A DNA stretch of 64,000 nucleotides from Lathyrus oleraceus (lineage: Eukaryota; Streptophyta; Magnoliopsida; Fabales; Fabaceae), in contig NC_066579.1 of assembly GCF_024323335.1 (NCBI RefSeq), positions 53,464,771-53,528,770 of the forward strand. The letters run 5' to 3'. The translations under genes and the position numbers were made by a program. Positions 34,730 through 46,557 of this stretch are shown piece after piece; the first letter of the stretch is position 1; every line of letters starts with the position of its first letter. The notes under the pieces were generated by a model that was not told where the DNA came from, did no database searches, and saw nothing but the letters and a program-made list of their open reading frames with translations.

Positions 34730-34998
34730 AGGAACCTTAATGGCAACTTTCTGTCTGGAATGGTCCCTCAACTCTAGTACCAAGGCTTTTGCACAAAGCT
34801 AGCTTCAAGTATATTGTGATCAAAATCTAGAATAAACTTAAGGAATATTTATATACTATTGGATTAGGAGCTAAATCTACGTATCAACATACTATTTCTC
34901 CCCATTCGTTATGATTAAGGTTGCTAAATCTGAACATTTGGATTTCTGCAGTTTTCCAGATAAATGGACTGGCCCATTTTGCCAGGAAAAACTGAGGT
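34730..34998 (+). pseudogene. Possible host gene exon fragments (LRR-like)
   Basis: Two short pieces have exon-like borders. After CATGCAG at 34724-34730, the reading NLNGNFLSGMVPQL resembles one leucine-rich repeat. After TTCTGCAG near 34952, the reading FPDKWTGPFCQEKL ends at CTGAG|GTATGA near 34997. No further exons are visible on either side, so this is a captured or abandoned gene scrap at most. Confidence 0.25.
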
Positions 34999-37167
34999 AT
35001 GATGTTTACAAATCTACTTTCCATCACTTTGTAAATGATAAAAGTGATACTAATACTACCATTGTAGGTTAATGAATGTAAGAGATGCCTAATTAGTTTC
35101 TAAATTTGAGCACAGATATATCTATTTTTTAAATAGAGTTTTTTTTTTAAAATGAACTTGAAGAAAAAACATAAGTAGGAGCGAAATTGAGAGCACACAT
35201 TGATTTCTTTGTTTGTTTTTGCACATTCTACCCGGCAGCATTCCTTATAATATTCCACCTTTGTGACCATGAAATCTGAATTGGATACTGTCTGTATTGG
35301 AATTGGTCATTACTCCAATATACGAGCTACTTAGTAACTACATATTGGGACCTATCTTAAAATTAAAGCCATATCATAAAGCATGCTCCAATATTTTGAC
35401 TGTTTAGGCCAGTAATACTTTTTAAAATTTAAGTTAAAGTGCTTTGTTTTAACTAAAGTAGTATGGTTATTAAACATAAATTGAAGAATTAGGAAACAAA
35501 AATTTACATGGAACTGTTGATAACATCACAAGGAGGGAGATTTAAAACATACAAAACTCTATCAAAATTATGTTTCACAATCAAGTGCCATATTGCTTGA
35601 AATAGTATTCTAAAGTAGCAGGGAACTCCCATCGAATGCTTTGAGTGTTTTTACTCTTGACATTTTTTGAATTTATATTTTATCATTTATTATTAATATA
35701 TATAAAGATGTAAAAAAAAACATAAATATTATTTAAGAAAATAAAAAGTTTAAAATTTTGATTATTATTTTAATCTTGATTGAAATATTTAATATAAGAG
35801 AAATATTATTTTTAATGTGCATTTAAATATAATATAATTTTTAATATGTTTAATATTACTTGTCATTCTTTTTCTTGTATACGGGGGACGCATGGGTGTG
35901 AGTTTGGATGTGATGGATGGTACCATTAAACGAGTATTTAATGAGTATACGGCAGGTAAGTGAGCATGGAATGCAATGCATGACATTGAAATGACTCAGC
36001 ACCATAATGGATAAGATCGTCTTCTTTTTTTCTCTTTTTCTTTGGTTAAATCTAGATTAAGAAATAAAATGTAAGATATTATGCTCAAAATTTCATTGTC
36101 ATTGTAATGATTAATTACCGTTTTTAGAAATATTTTTGGGAATTATTAGGGAGAATAATAATACCTGAATTTATTTGTTTAATCAATTATTTGTATAACG
36201 ACAATTAACTCTAGACGCTTCAAGTTCGAATTCGTCATATTTTACTAATTTTAATCATTAAATTGTTAGATAAAATAATAAAACCTAGTTTAAATTATAG
36301 TAAGATTTTTCTTTTATTAGAAACACTAATAAACAGATTTGTATTTAATTGACTTTTTAATAATAATGTCATCTTCACACCACTTATTTTTACTCTAATA
36401 TTTATACAGTTTATTATATTTGTATGTGAATAATGTTTTTTTTTCAATTTTTTATATATAAATAAATAAAATTAATTATATTATAAGACAAATATAAAAT
36501 TTATTGTTAATCAATTTTATATTATATTAATTATAAAAATATATTATTAATCATATAGCTTATAAATTATTAATTAAGTTTAATGTTTTATTAATTAATA
36601 AAAAATATAATATTAACTGTTTTGACATTAAATTATAATAACCAAGTTAATAAATTATGTTTTATTAAATTAATAAAATATAATATTTTATAAATTATTA
36701 ATCAAATTCTGACATTAAATTATAAAATATAATAATTAATTTTTATTTTATTAACTAAGTTTTAATATTAAATATAGTAAATAAAATCATAATTTTAAAT
36801 TATGAAAAATATGACATATAACAAATAAATTGATTAATAAAAAAAAAATTGATTATCTACTTTAATATTGTAATGTAAGAATTTGATTAATGTTCTGTAC
36901 TTTATTGGAAATAGTAAATTTAATATCTGGCTAATAATGTATATTTTTATAATTAATATAATTATAAATCATATATTTGTATTAAAAAATAATTTTTTAA
37001 GAAAATTATAAATGTTTTTTTATTTTAAAAACACTGTTCACAATGTAAAAAATAATATCAAAATAAGCATTGTTCATGTTTTCAAGCATATTGCCGTAAA
37101 TATGAAGCAATCCCTACTTTGTAGTATTTATTTATATACAAGTTTTAATGTATTTTTAAATGAGGTT

Positions 37168-37176
37168 TATAATAAG
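37168..37176. repeat. Left 9-bp target-site duplication TATAATAAG
   Basis: Identical to 42577-42585, the length expected for Mutator-type insertion. Confidence 0.9.
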
Positions 37177-37505
37177 AAAAAATTTATCCAAATAACCCAG
37201 TTTTTATAAAAATTCTCAAAATAATTCAATTTTCAAAAAATTCTCAAATTACCCCACTTTAAAGAGGAGACGCTAGATGAATTGTCGGCTGCTCTTAAAC
37301 TTAGAGAGGAGGCGTCAATTGGATTGGCTAGTCCACCTTGTGTTGTCAATCCAATTGACGCATATGTGCTAAGTTTTAAAGGAGGCGCCAATTGGTATGA
37401 CACATGTGTGTTTTGTGATTTTTTTTTTAAAACATTGTACATGATAGATAAAGTCGAAATCGGACCAATTCATATTAATATTAATACCCGTTTATACAAA
37501 AAAGA
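37177..37505. repeat. Left terminal region of MULE C
   Basis: AT-rich outer part (37177-37258), then repeats of the CCAATTGACGC/GGCGCCAATTGG motif at about 37305-37325, 37349-37363 and 37381-37396. Mirrors 42344-42576. Confidence 0.8.
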
Positions 37506-39735
37506 CTAATGTTGATGACTGGGATAACCTAACCGACCTCCGGTCCCACATCCCCTAGCTACCCGAACCCGTGGCCCTAACCCACGTTGATGATTCACCT
37601 CAGGTGTTTGAGTGTCTGAGGGTCCAAGAACATCACCACCAACTGCAGGAGATTGCTTGAGATAGTCAGACAAATCAACGTAGTCTTGTGTATGCATCAA
37701 AGGGGTACCGCCATAACTGAGTTCATGACCCATGCTAGAGTAGTTGGGTTGTGTTTGATTTGTTGGAGGGCGACTAGGACGATTGAAGGGAGACATTGGT
37801 GTGAATGATGCGTCGAGGAAATGTTGAAATGATTGTTGTGGTGTTTGGTAGCCATATGGTTGATGAAGGTTTTGGTTTTGAGATGTTTGGGTTTCTTGGC
37901 TATGGTAGGAGGAGGGACGGTTGGTGTTAAATGATCGTTGACTGTTTTGGCTAAGGCGGCTATGATAGGGTGATGTGTTGGGTGCATAGCGATGTTGGAT
38001 GTCTTGATGATGATCTACTTGTTGGTGGTGGGACGGGATATGCTCTTGGTATTGTGGTTGGGTGTTTGGCATGTTAGGGTTGTAGGTTTGTGTGTTTGTG
38101 GATCAGAAATTTTGATGGATAAGGGGTTGTGAGTAGCCGATCTGATAATGTTGTTGGGGGTTAGATGTTGAGCCTTCTGGTGTGTAAGTTGTCTGGCGTG
38201 GGTCGTATAGGTACATATGCTCGGCGATGAACTCAAATCCAACCGATTTGTACGAAGCCATATAATTACGACTTGGTTTTTCTTCAGTTGACATCACAAC
38301 GTCTGTTAAGACATGGTCTTGGCGGTGCTTCCATTTGCGACACTCAGATCTAGCGAAACTTTGCCATCGGTTAAAGTTTCATTGGTCGTTAACTTTGCGT
38401 AGATGTCATTCTCCTAGGTTTGCGGGGGATCTGGGATGTGTTGAAGCATACTGAACTGCATTTTAACACGATCACTATTGTGCATCTCCACAGTGGTGAA
38501 TCTTATGATCGATGTGCATGCAGTCCAAACGGTTGCGTTTTGTTCGTTGATTTCATGGTTATGATCCAAATTTAGATATGGATGCCAAATGAACTGAAAT
38601 GTGAACATATATTAGATTATAGATTTGGTAGAAGAAATCAACAAATTATTACAAAATAATTAGGTTAATGGCCATACATTTGTCGGTCGAAGGTGATCCA
38701 GGAGATTGCGATACTAGTTAATACAGTGTTTAGGACATCTGTTATAACTCATACCACGTTCCGACCATCTGCACCATAAAAGTAAAAATATTATTTAGAG
38801 ATAATAATCGGTAAAGTAAGTAAATATAGTCCATTTTTAAGAACTTACTTTTGTGCATACAGGAATGTGAATGGGTTGTTGTTGACGGGCGCTAGGGACG
38901 ATAGTCTGCACAAATCCCATGCTTGGAGAAAAACAACACATCCAGAAAATGTAGATGTGTCTTTGTGTGCATGTTTACACAAAGAGCTATAAAGATAAGT
39001 CAAACAAGCGGACCCCAACTGTAACTTCCTATTCTATCTACATGTCTTGGTAAAGGTAAATACATAGCATCCATACTAGAACCAATACCTTCGGGAAATA
39101 AAAATGAACCAATTAAAAGCATAATGTAACACCTAGTTTTTATTATTCGAGCCTCTTCGGTAGAATTCTCATCTAAATGTAAGTTGTTATAATATGCCTT
39201 AAGGCGTGAAAGGATTATACCTTGACCTCTCTAGTTATCATCTAACAAATCAGCATCCAAGAGGTCCATGCAAATTGAATTCACATAGTTGGTTTTACCA
39301 TTTACCACCTTACCTTTGATAGGCAGTCCCAATAACATGTAGACGTCTTATAACATCACGGTACATTCACCGGTTGGAAACCAGAATGTGTGTGTCTCGG
39401 GACGCCATCTTTCACATAACGCAAGAATAAATTTATTATCCACCGACCAATATATTATTTTGCTTATATGTCCAAAATCGGCGAGTTCGACATATGGTTG
39501 AATCATCGGGTCCATGTGTACAAATTCGTGGACCCAAGTTCGAAACCTAGAAACATCCAATAAAAGAAACAACAAAATACTTTACTTTATAAAAGATAAA
39601 TAACTAGTTAAGTATCGTTATTAAAAATTATTCTAGAAAAATAATACAAGAACTAAACGCTTACATAAGTTGTTATGTTTGCAACTGTGCCTCTGTGCAA
39701 TTCATCCATAGTGAGAAGAGACATCTTGTCGGAGT
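37506..39735 (-). pseudogene. Plant mobile domain (PMD/MAIN-like) pseudogene
   Basis: Minus strand. A first exon reads SLLTMDELHRGTVANITTY and ends at a GTAAGC donor near 39665. The next, from an acceptor near 39547, reads RFRTWVHEFVHMDPMIQPYV, ALCERWRPETHTFWFPTGEC and, after a TAA, DVYMLLGLPIKGKVVNGKTN. These are PMD hallmarks. Further pieces with stops and a frameshift follow (38840-39330, 38414-38608: WTACTSIIRFTTVEMHNSDR). The tail 38072-37506 is rich in Gln, Pro, His and Ser and ends GYPSHQH. PMD proteins of plants (MAIN/MAIL) act in silencing and genome stability; transposon copies are known. This one is dead. Confidence 0.75.
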
Positions 39736-40260
39736 AAATATTTGAAATAGTGATTGTTGCAGATGAAAACGTTGTTGTTGTAGAGGAAGAAGTGATTGTT
39801 GGTGAGGAAAAATGTGAGAGTTGCATGACAATTTATAATGAGTAACATGCAAATACATGCAAAAGTTTGAATGCATGGATAGTAGTGCTTGCATGCTAGC
39901 GCCAAATGGTTTGGCTTACACATGCAAATGTCACATGCCTGCGTCAATCAAAGTGGCGCCTCCTAGGCTTGCATGCATGCTTCATCTTCACCTAGCTTGG
40001 CGCTTGCATGGCTCTGCATGCTTAGTTACGAGTTCTGCAAGGAAGACATGGTAGCGCCAATTGGATTGGTGCTCATGTACAAGGAATATAAGCTAGTGCC
40101 AATTGGACTGGCGGTATGGCTTGCATGCTTGACACATCACTTATCTCTAGCTTGGATGCTTGACACATCACTTACCTCTAACTTTGCATGCTTGACACAT
40201 CACTTACCTCTAGCTTGTATTCAGTTGGTTGCGTCTCACAAAAAGAGAAGTGACTCTTAG
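39736..40260. promoter_or_regulatory. Central divergent region of MULE C
   Basis: It lies between the divergently read PMD and transposase genes. It holds the motif also found at both termini: GCGCCAAATGG (39899-39909), GTGGCGCCTCC (39953-39963), GCGCCAATTGGATTGG (40054-40069) and GTGCCAATTGGACTGG (40096-40111). A CTTGACACATCACTTA(C/T)CTCTA repeat occurs three times at 40127-40213. Probable bidirectional promoter or transposase-binding region; frames within it are incidental. Confidence 0.5.
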
Positions 40261-41814
40261 GAGATAGCTTCTATAGACCCACCTCACAATTGCATTGCAA
40301 CTAATGTTGAACAAGATCACCGTAAATTAAGTGTTGCATTGATATGTTAAGACATTTTTCCGCTTGTTAACAAAGACCCATCAGTGAAGGTGAGTATAAT
40401 AATATCTCATATCGTCACAAGATATAATTATACTTCATCTTACAAGAAAGTGTGGATTGCAAGGACAAAGGATGTTGAACAGGTATTCGGCAACTGGGAA
40501 GATTCGTACAAAGAATTTCCACGATTTTTATGGGCCTTAAAAACATACATACCATGAACTGTTTCAATTATGGAGACATTGCCAGCATTTACGCCAGACA
40601 TGACCTGTGTTGCTGGAAATAGAATCTTTCACCGCCTCTTTTGGGCGTTTGAACCGTGCATCAAAGGTTTTGCATTCTACAAACCTATTATTCAAATTGA
40701 TGGAACATGGTTATACAGAAAATACAGTGGTACTTTGCTTATGGTTGTTGCACAAGACGACAACAATAATGTCTTTCTCATTTCCTTTGCTCAAGTTGAA
40801 GGTGAAACCGTTGGTGGTTGCGGTTTCTTCCTTCGACATCTCAGAACACATGTCGCTCCACAAGCCAATCTCTGTTTGATTTTAGATGGACATGCTTCCA
40901 ATGAGAGTGTTTACAATAACTATGATAACGGATGGCATGATCCTCCTTCTATTCATGTCTATTGCATTAGATATATCACACAAAACTTCATGCATGCAAT
41001 CAAAGATAAGAACCTTCGCAAAAAAGTGGTGAATGCAGGGTATGCTCTAACTCAGCCGTCATTTCAACATTACCGTGATGAAATTAGATTATCTAATGCA
41101 TATGTAGGAAGATGAGTGGATAGCATACCATTAGAGCAGTGGAGAAGGGCATTTGATAGAGGTTGTCAATGGGGCCACATGACAACAGACCTTGTGGAAT
41201 GCATGAATGACGTATTCAAAGGCATTCGAAATCTACCAATAACCGCTTTAATCAGAACAACCTATTTTAGGTTGGCTTCTACCTTCGTAACCAGAGGTGA
41301 AATATGGAGTGCATTGTTAATGTAGGGTCAAATATTCAGTGAATGTTATATGAAAGTGATGAAAGAGGAAAGTATCAAAGCTAGCACACACGTGGTTACA
41401 GTTTTTGACCGTCATAGGCAAAATTTCAGTGTACAGGAAACAATGGATCATAATGAGGGGAGGCCAAATTTATCCTATGTTGTCAAACTAAATAGAAGTT
41501 GGTGCGGGTGTGGAAAGTTCCAGGCCTTCTGTATTCCTTGCTCCCATATCATTGCGGCATGCGCACATACTCGTCAGGACGCTTACAACCATCTATTTGT
41601 GGTTTACAAGGCCATTACCGTCATGAATGTGTATAACAAAAGCTTCTCAGTGCTACCAATGGAGGAATACTGGCCTCCATATGAAGGTGGCATAGTTTGG
41701 CACAACGATGAGATGCGAAGAAAGAAAAAAGGACGACCAAACAGCACGCGTATTAGAATAGAAATGGATACGACTGATAAAATGATAAGATTATGTAGTA
41801 TATGTCGTAACTAG
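40261..41814 (+). pseudogene. MuDR-type MULE transposase with SWIM zinc finger
   Basis: One frame runs from about 40295 to 41814 with only four in-frame stops (TAA near 40348, TGA near 40555, TGA at 41113-41115, TAG at 41323-41325). It contains KVWIARTKDVEQVFGNWEDS, PIIQIDGTWLYRKYSGTLLM (first catalytic Asp), ANLCLILDGHAS (second Asp), IHVYCIRYITQNF where the usual C-x2-H has Tyr for His, WGHMTTDLVECMNDVFKGIR, and a SWIM finger WCGCGKFQAFCIPCSHII (CxC, C, H). It ends KKKGRPNSTRIRIEMDT and MIRLCSICRN, the start of a terminal zinc knuckle. The frame is otherwise preserved. Confidence 0.85.
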
Positions 41815-41982
41815 GACACAATAAAAACAAATGTCTCAATCTAAGAGCAACATATGGATCATAATTTAGTATCTTCTTTCAATTTTTGTAACCTTAGATT
41901 TTTATATATCATTATCGTTTTGCTACAACAAGTTTAACAACAAACATCACTACAACATAAGCAAACTTAAAACAGAACATTT

Positions 41983-42252
41983 CTAACTGATTACAACAAT
42001 CAAACTGATGTCATCTCGTCCAAACAACATTTCCCTAGCATCCTTATCAGTTTTGACTCGCACCCAACCAAATATACTATCGAGTCTCTCAATACTTCTA
42101 ATTTTTTCCCCTTCTGGTATTTTTCCATCTAACCAACGAACCAGCTCCCTCTTCAGTTGATCGAAACTACAGATGTTCCAGAAGAGCATCAACATCGGAG
42201 GCTTGTCTCTTGAATAAATCACTTTTCCATAGCGACGACGAACACAAAACAT
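41983..42252 (-). CDS. Intact small ORF of MULE C, function unknown
   Basis: A full-length 89-residue frame starts at ATG 42252, just inside the right terminal region, and converges on the transposase. It starts MFCVRRRYGKVIYSRDKPPM, continues FDQLKRELVRWLDGKIPEGE, SIERLDSIFGWVRVKTDKDA and ends EMLFGRDDISLIVVIS. The pattern (short strand, leucine-spaced helix, KTDxDAxxM, hydrophobic end) resembles the small ORFs near the right ends of MULE A and B and the PB1-like N-terminus of classical MuDR proteins. It is the only unbroken gene in MULE C. The resemblance is by eye. Confidence 0.5.
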   Translation of the reverse strand: MFCVRRRYGKVIYSRDKPPMLMLFWNICSFDQLKRELVRWLDGKIPEGEKIRSIERLDSIFGWVRVKTDKDAREMLFGRDDISLIVVIS

Positions 42253-42576
42253 ATTTGTAATATGACGAAATGAGATGTGGAAAAATTAATCACACAACAC
42301 ATCTATTTATAACCAAAAAAATTCATATTACACTGAGGCACCAAACCAATTGACGCCTCCTTTTCCAAATAACACATGGACACCAATTGGATTGACAGCA
42401 CCATGTGTTGTAGTCAATCCAATTGGCGCCCCCACTTAAAGTTTAAGGGTATGCGTCAATTGGTCTGACGCCTATGCCTTATGTATTTATTTATTTTTTG
42501 AATCTCGGATAGTTTGGGAAATTTTTTGAAAACTGGATTTTTTTTTGAAACAATAGGATATTTAAGTAAAAATTTC
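42253..42576. repeat. Right terminal region of MULE C
   Basis: Contains CCAATTGACGCCTCC (42348-42362), ACCAATTGGATTGAC, TCAATCCAATTGGCGCCCCC (42415-42435) and GCGTCAATTGGTCTGACGCC, then the AT-rich end that pairs with 37177-37258. Confidence 0.8.
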
Positions 42577-42585
42577 TATAATAAG
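42577..42585. repeat. Right 9-bp target-site duplication TATAATAAG
   Basis: Matches 37168-37176. Confidence 0.9.
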
Positions 42586-42911
42586 TTACTCCTTCTGAAA
42601 TAAAATTAGTAAAAAATATTGAAAAAGTTAATGCACATATTTTAATTTAAATGTTTAATTACAGTTTTTTCCCTATTTTATTTAATTTTACGAAATTAAA
42701 CATCTACATTAAATTTAAACAATTTTAATCTATTTATTATTTTTGTATTTAAAGTTAACGACATTTATATTTTTTAAATAACAATTTTCTTGTAAAACGT
42801 GACAAATCATCATATAGTAAAATTTTATAGATAAAAATATAAGTTAAAAAATAAATATTTCATCCATTTTTTATGAAATGTGTTATGTTATTAAGTTTGA
42901 CACCTTGATGT
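42586..42911. other. AT-rich spacer
   Basis: No gene or recognised repeat. Confidence 0.5.
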
Positions 42912-42944
42912 TAGGGATGTTAATGGATAGGATTTGGGCAGGGT

Positions 42945-42949
42945 ATTAT
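42945..42949. repeat. Left target-site duplication ATTAT
   Basis: Matches 44339-44343 beyond the solo LTR. Confidence 0.85.
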
Positions 42950-44338
42950 TGTTGGTGTAAGCCCTAGAGGCCAATACTTTTGGTACTTGTATCGAATTAG
43001 TTATTAATAATAAAAGGTGTTTTCTTTATTATGTTTGTTTAATAAAGTCCCTAGAATAGCTAGTCCGTTTAATGTATCAAGTGTGACTTGATCATGAGAT
43101 CACATTAAACATAAGGACACTATTCTTAAAGTATCCGTAGTCGAGCTTTATTGTGAAGTGGGATAACATTAAAGCATTAAGACTATTATGTATATAGACT
43201 GATGATCACATCTCATGGATCATGGATAAGGAGTTATCAAGTCTTAAACATAGGTATGAATATTAAGAGTAATATGTATACCAGATTGACCCGCTATGAG
43301 AATACTATATAGAATGTTATGCAAAGTGTCATAAGTTATTCTCATGGTGATAATGGTGTATACCACTCTTCGACCTGAAACCATTATGGACCCTAGGTGT
43401 AGAGTCGAGTGCTTTATTGCTGATCAAACGTTGTCCGTAACTGGATAACCATAAAGACAAGTTGATGGGTACTCCACGAAGCATGCTGAGGGACATGAGT
43501 GACCTAGATGGAATTTGCCCATCCTGCATAACAGGATAAATGTCTATAGGCCCAATATTGAACTGGACAAGGATGACACGGTCTATGCCTTGTGTTCAAT
43601 ATAAACATAAGAGCAAAAGGGTAATTATGCACATAAGTATTATCATAGAAGGATTTGTCAGATCACATGACATTTTTCGTGTCTTGGGTAGCAGTGATGT
43701 GTTGCTAGATACCGCTCACTGTTTATTATGTTAAATGCGTGATTTAATATAATTGCCAATGCCGCGAAAACCTACAGAGTCACACACAAAGGACGGATTG
43801 ATGAGAGATAGGGTAACTAAGGAACACCGTAAGGTACGGTGCACTTAAGTGAGTTGTAGAACATCGTAAGGTACGATGTACTTAAGTAGAATACGAAATA
43901 TGGTAAGGTACCATGGGCTTAAGTGATTTTGGGCATATTATAAGATATGGGCCAAAATACACTTAAGTGGGCCTTTTAGCTTGAAGCTCACACAAGTGGT
44001 TCTATGAATAGAACCCTTGTGCAGAAGCATTCGTGGCGGTTGCATTATTTTCGTTTTCTTTCTCTCCCTCTCTCACTCAAAGCCTTCATTCGTACCAGCT
44101 AGCACTGAGATTAAAGGAATCCGTTCGTGTGGATTGAGTAGAGATGTTGTCATCATTCAACGTTCGTGATCGCTCTGTGGATCTGCATCAAAGGTTTTGA
44201 TCGTCACAAGAGATCTGCACCAAAGGTTTCAATCGTCACAAGAGGTAAATATTCTATCACTGATCATGACCATTCGTAAGGATCTCTAAAAGAGAAAATT
44301 TTAATTTCCGTTGCGTTTTGGACCGCAATTCTCCTTCA
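42950..44338 (+). mobile_element. Solo LTR (copia-type) with ATTAT duplication
   Basis: 1389 bp starting TGTTGGTGTAAGCCCTAGAG and ending CAATTCTCCTTCA, flanked by a perfect 5-bp ATTAT. No internal region. It contains three related GTAAGGTAC(G/C)(A/G)TG segments (43831-43918) and a duplicated CAAAGGTTT(C/T)(A/G)ATCGTCACAAGAG near 44190-44245. LTRs of this type end just before a Met-tRNA primer site in full elements; none follows here. Confidence 0.9.
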
Positions 44339-44343
44339 ATTAT
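44339..44343. repeat. Right target-site duplication ATTAT
   Basis: Matches 42945-42949. MITE sequence resumes after it. Confidence 0.85.
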
Positions 44344-44875
44344 AGTATTCATCCCCATATCCGCGATTTGGAAAAATCCTCGTATCCGAGCTTATACCCG
44401 CTTGAGCGCCAGAGTTAGTAGATGTACACGTGTCATATGGATGCGTAAGTACACATACTCGTACCCTTTACCCGCATTCCTACTAAAAATAAATAGATCA
44501 ATTATAAAATATCATATCATTTTAAGTTTTTAAAACTATTAAAAAGTTTTCAAAAAATGTATTATTGAAATCAACGAACACTTAAATTAAATACGTAATG
44601 GTTTAACATTGATATACTTTTTAAAATTGATAGACATGCATTTTTATCTAATAATATAAATTAAAATATATAAATATATATTGTGCAGGTATGGGGGATG
44701 AATACCAAGGTGCCCTTAATCGCACTCATACCTTCTTAGTTTTATGGGTAAATACCCAAGGTCTTGCCCATACTCATTTTTGTGAGTTTTTACCCTATTC
44801 ATTATGGATAACTTTGCGGGTGTCCAATGAGGATGAGTCAAATTGTCATCGCTACTGGTTGTTATTTGATCCTAA

Positions 44876-46555
<1,680 letters not shown>

Positions 46556-46557
46556 TG

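Larger units (their letters stand above)
34651..37176. other. AT-rich DNA with possible exon fragments
   Basis: No complete gene. Two splice-bordered fragments are listed separately at 34739-35000. From 35640 to 37176 the sequence is extremely AT-rich, with many TTAATTAAT and AATATAAT words and no coding signal. Confidence 0.55.
37177..42576. mobile_element. MULE C: Mutator-like element with PMD gene, transposase and small ORF
   Basis: A 5400-bp element bounded by the perfect 9-bp duplication TATAATAAG. The ends form imperfect terminal inverted repeats (left TTTTCAAAAAATTCTCAAAT, right inverted TTTTCAAAAAATTTCCCAAA), followed on both sides by GGCG(C/T)CAATTGG motifs. Inside are a minus-strand plant-mobile-domain pseudogene, a plus-strand MuDR transposase pseudogene with SWIM finger, and a minus-strand intact small ORF. 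The first two diverge from a shared central region; the last converges on the transposase. Confidence 0.92.
42912..44854. mobile_element. hAT-like MITE split by a solo LTR
   Basis: The left end TAGGGATGTTAAT and the right end, inverted as TAGCGATGACAAT, form a terminal inverted repeat of the TAGGGATGNCAA class. Flanking 8-bp sequences CTTGATGT and CTGGTTGT match at six positions, fitting a decayed hAT-type duplication. Without the solo LTR the MITE is about 550 bp. It includes repeated GGGTA/TACCC words (for example near 42940, 44395, 44460 and 44745-44795). Confidence 0.6.

Noticed and set aside
35640..37176. Matrix-attachment or replication-origin role for the very AT-rich stretch
   Set aside because: Base composition alone is not enough evidence.
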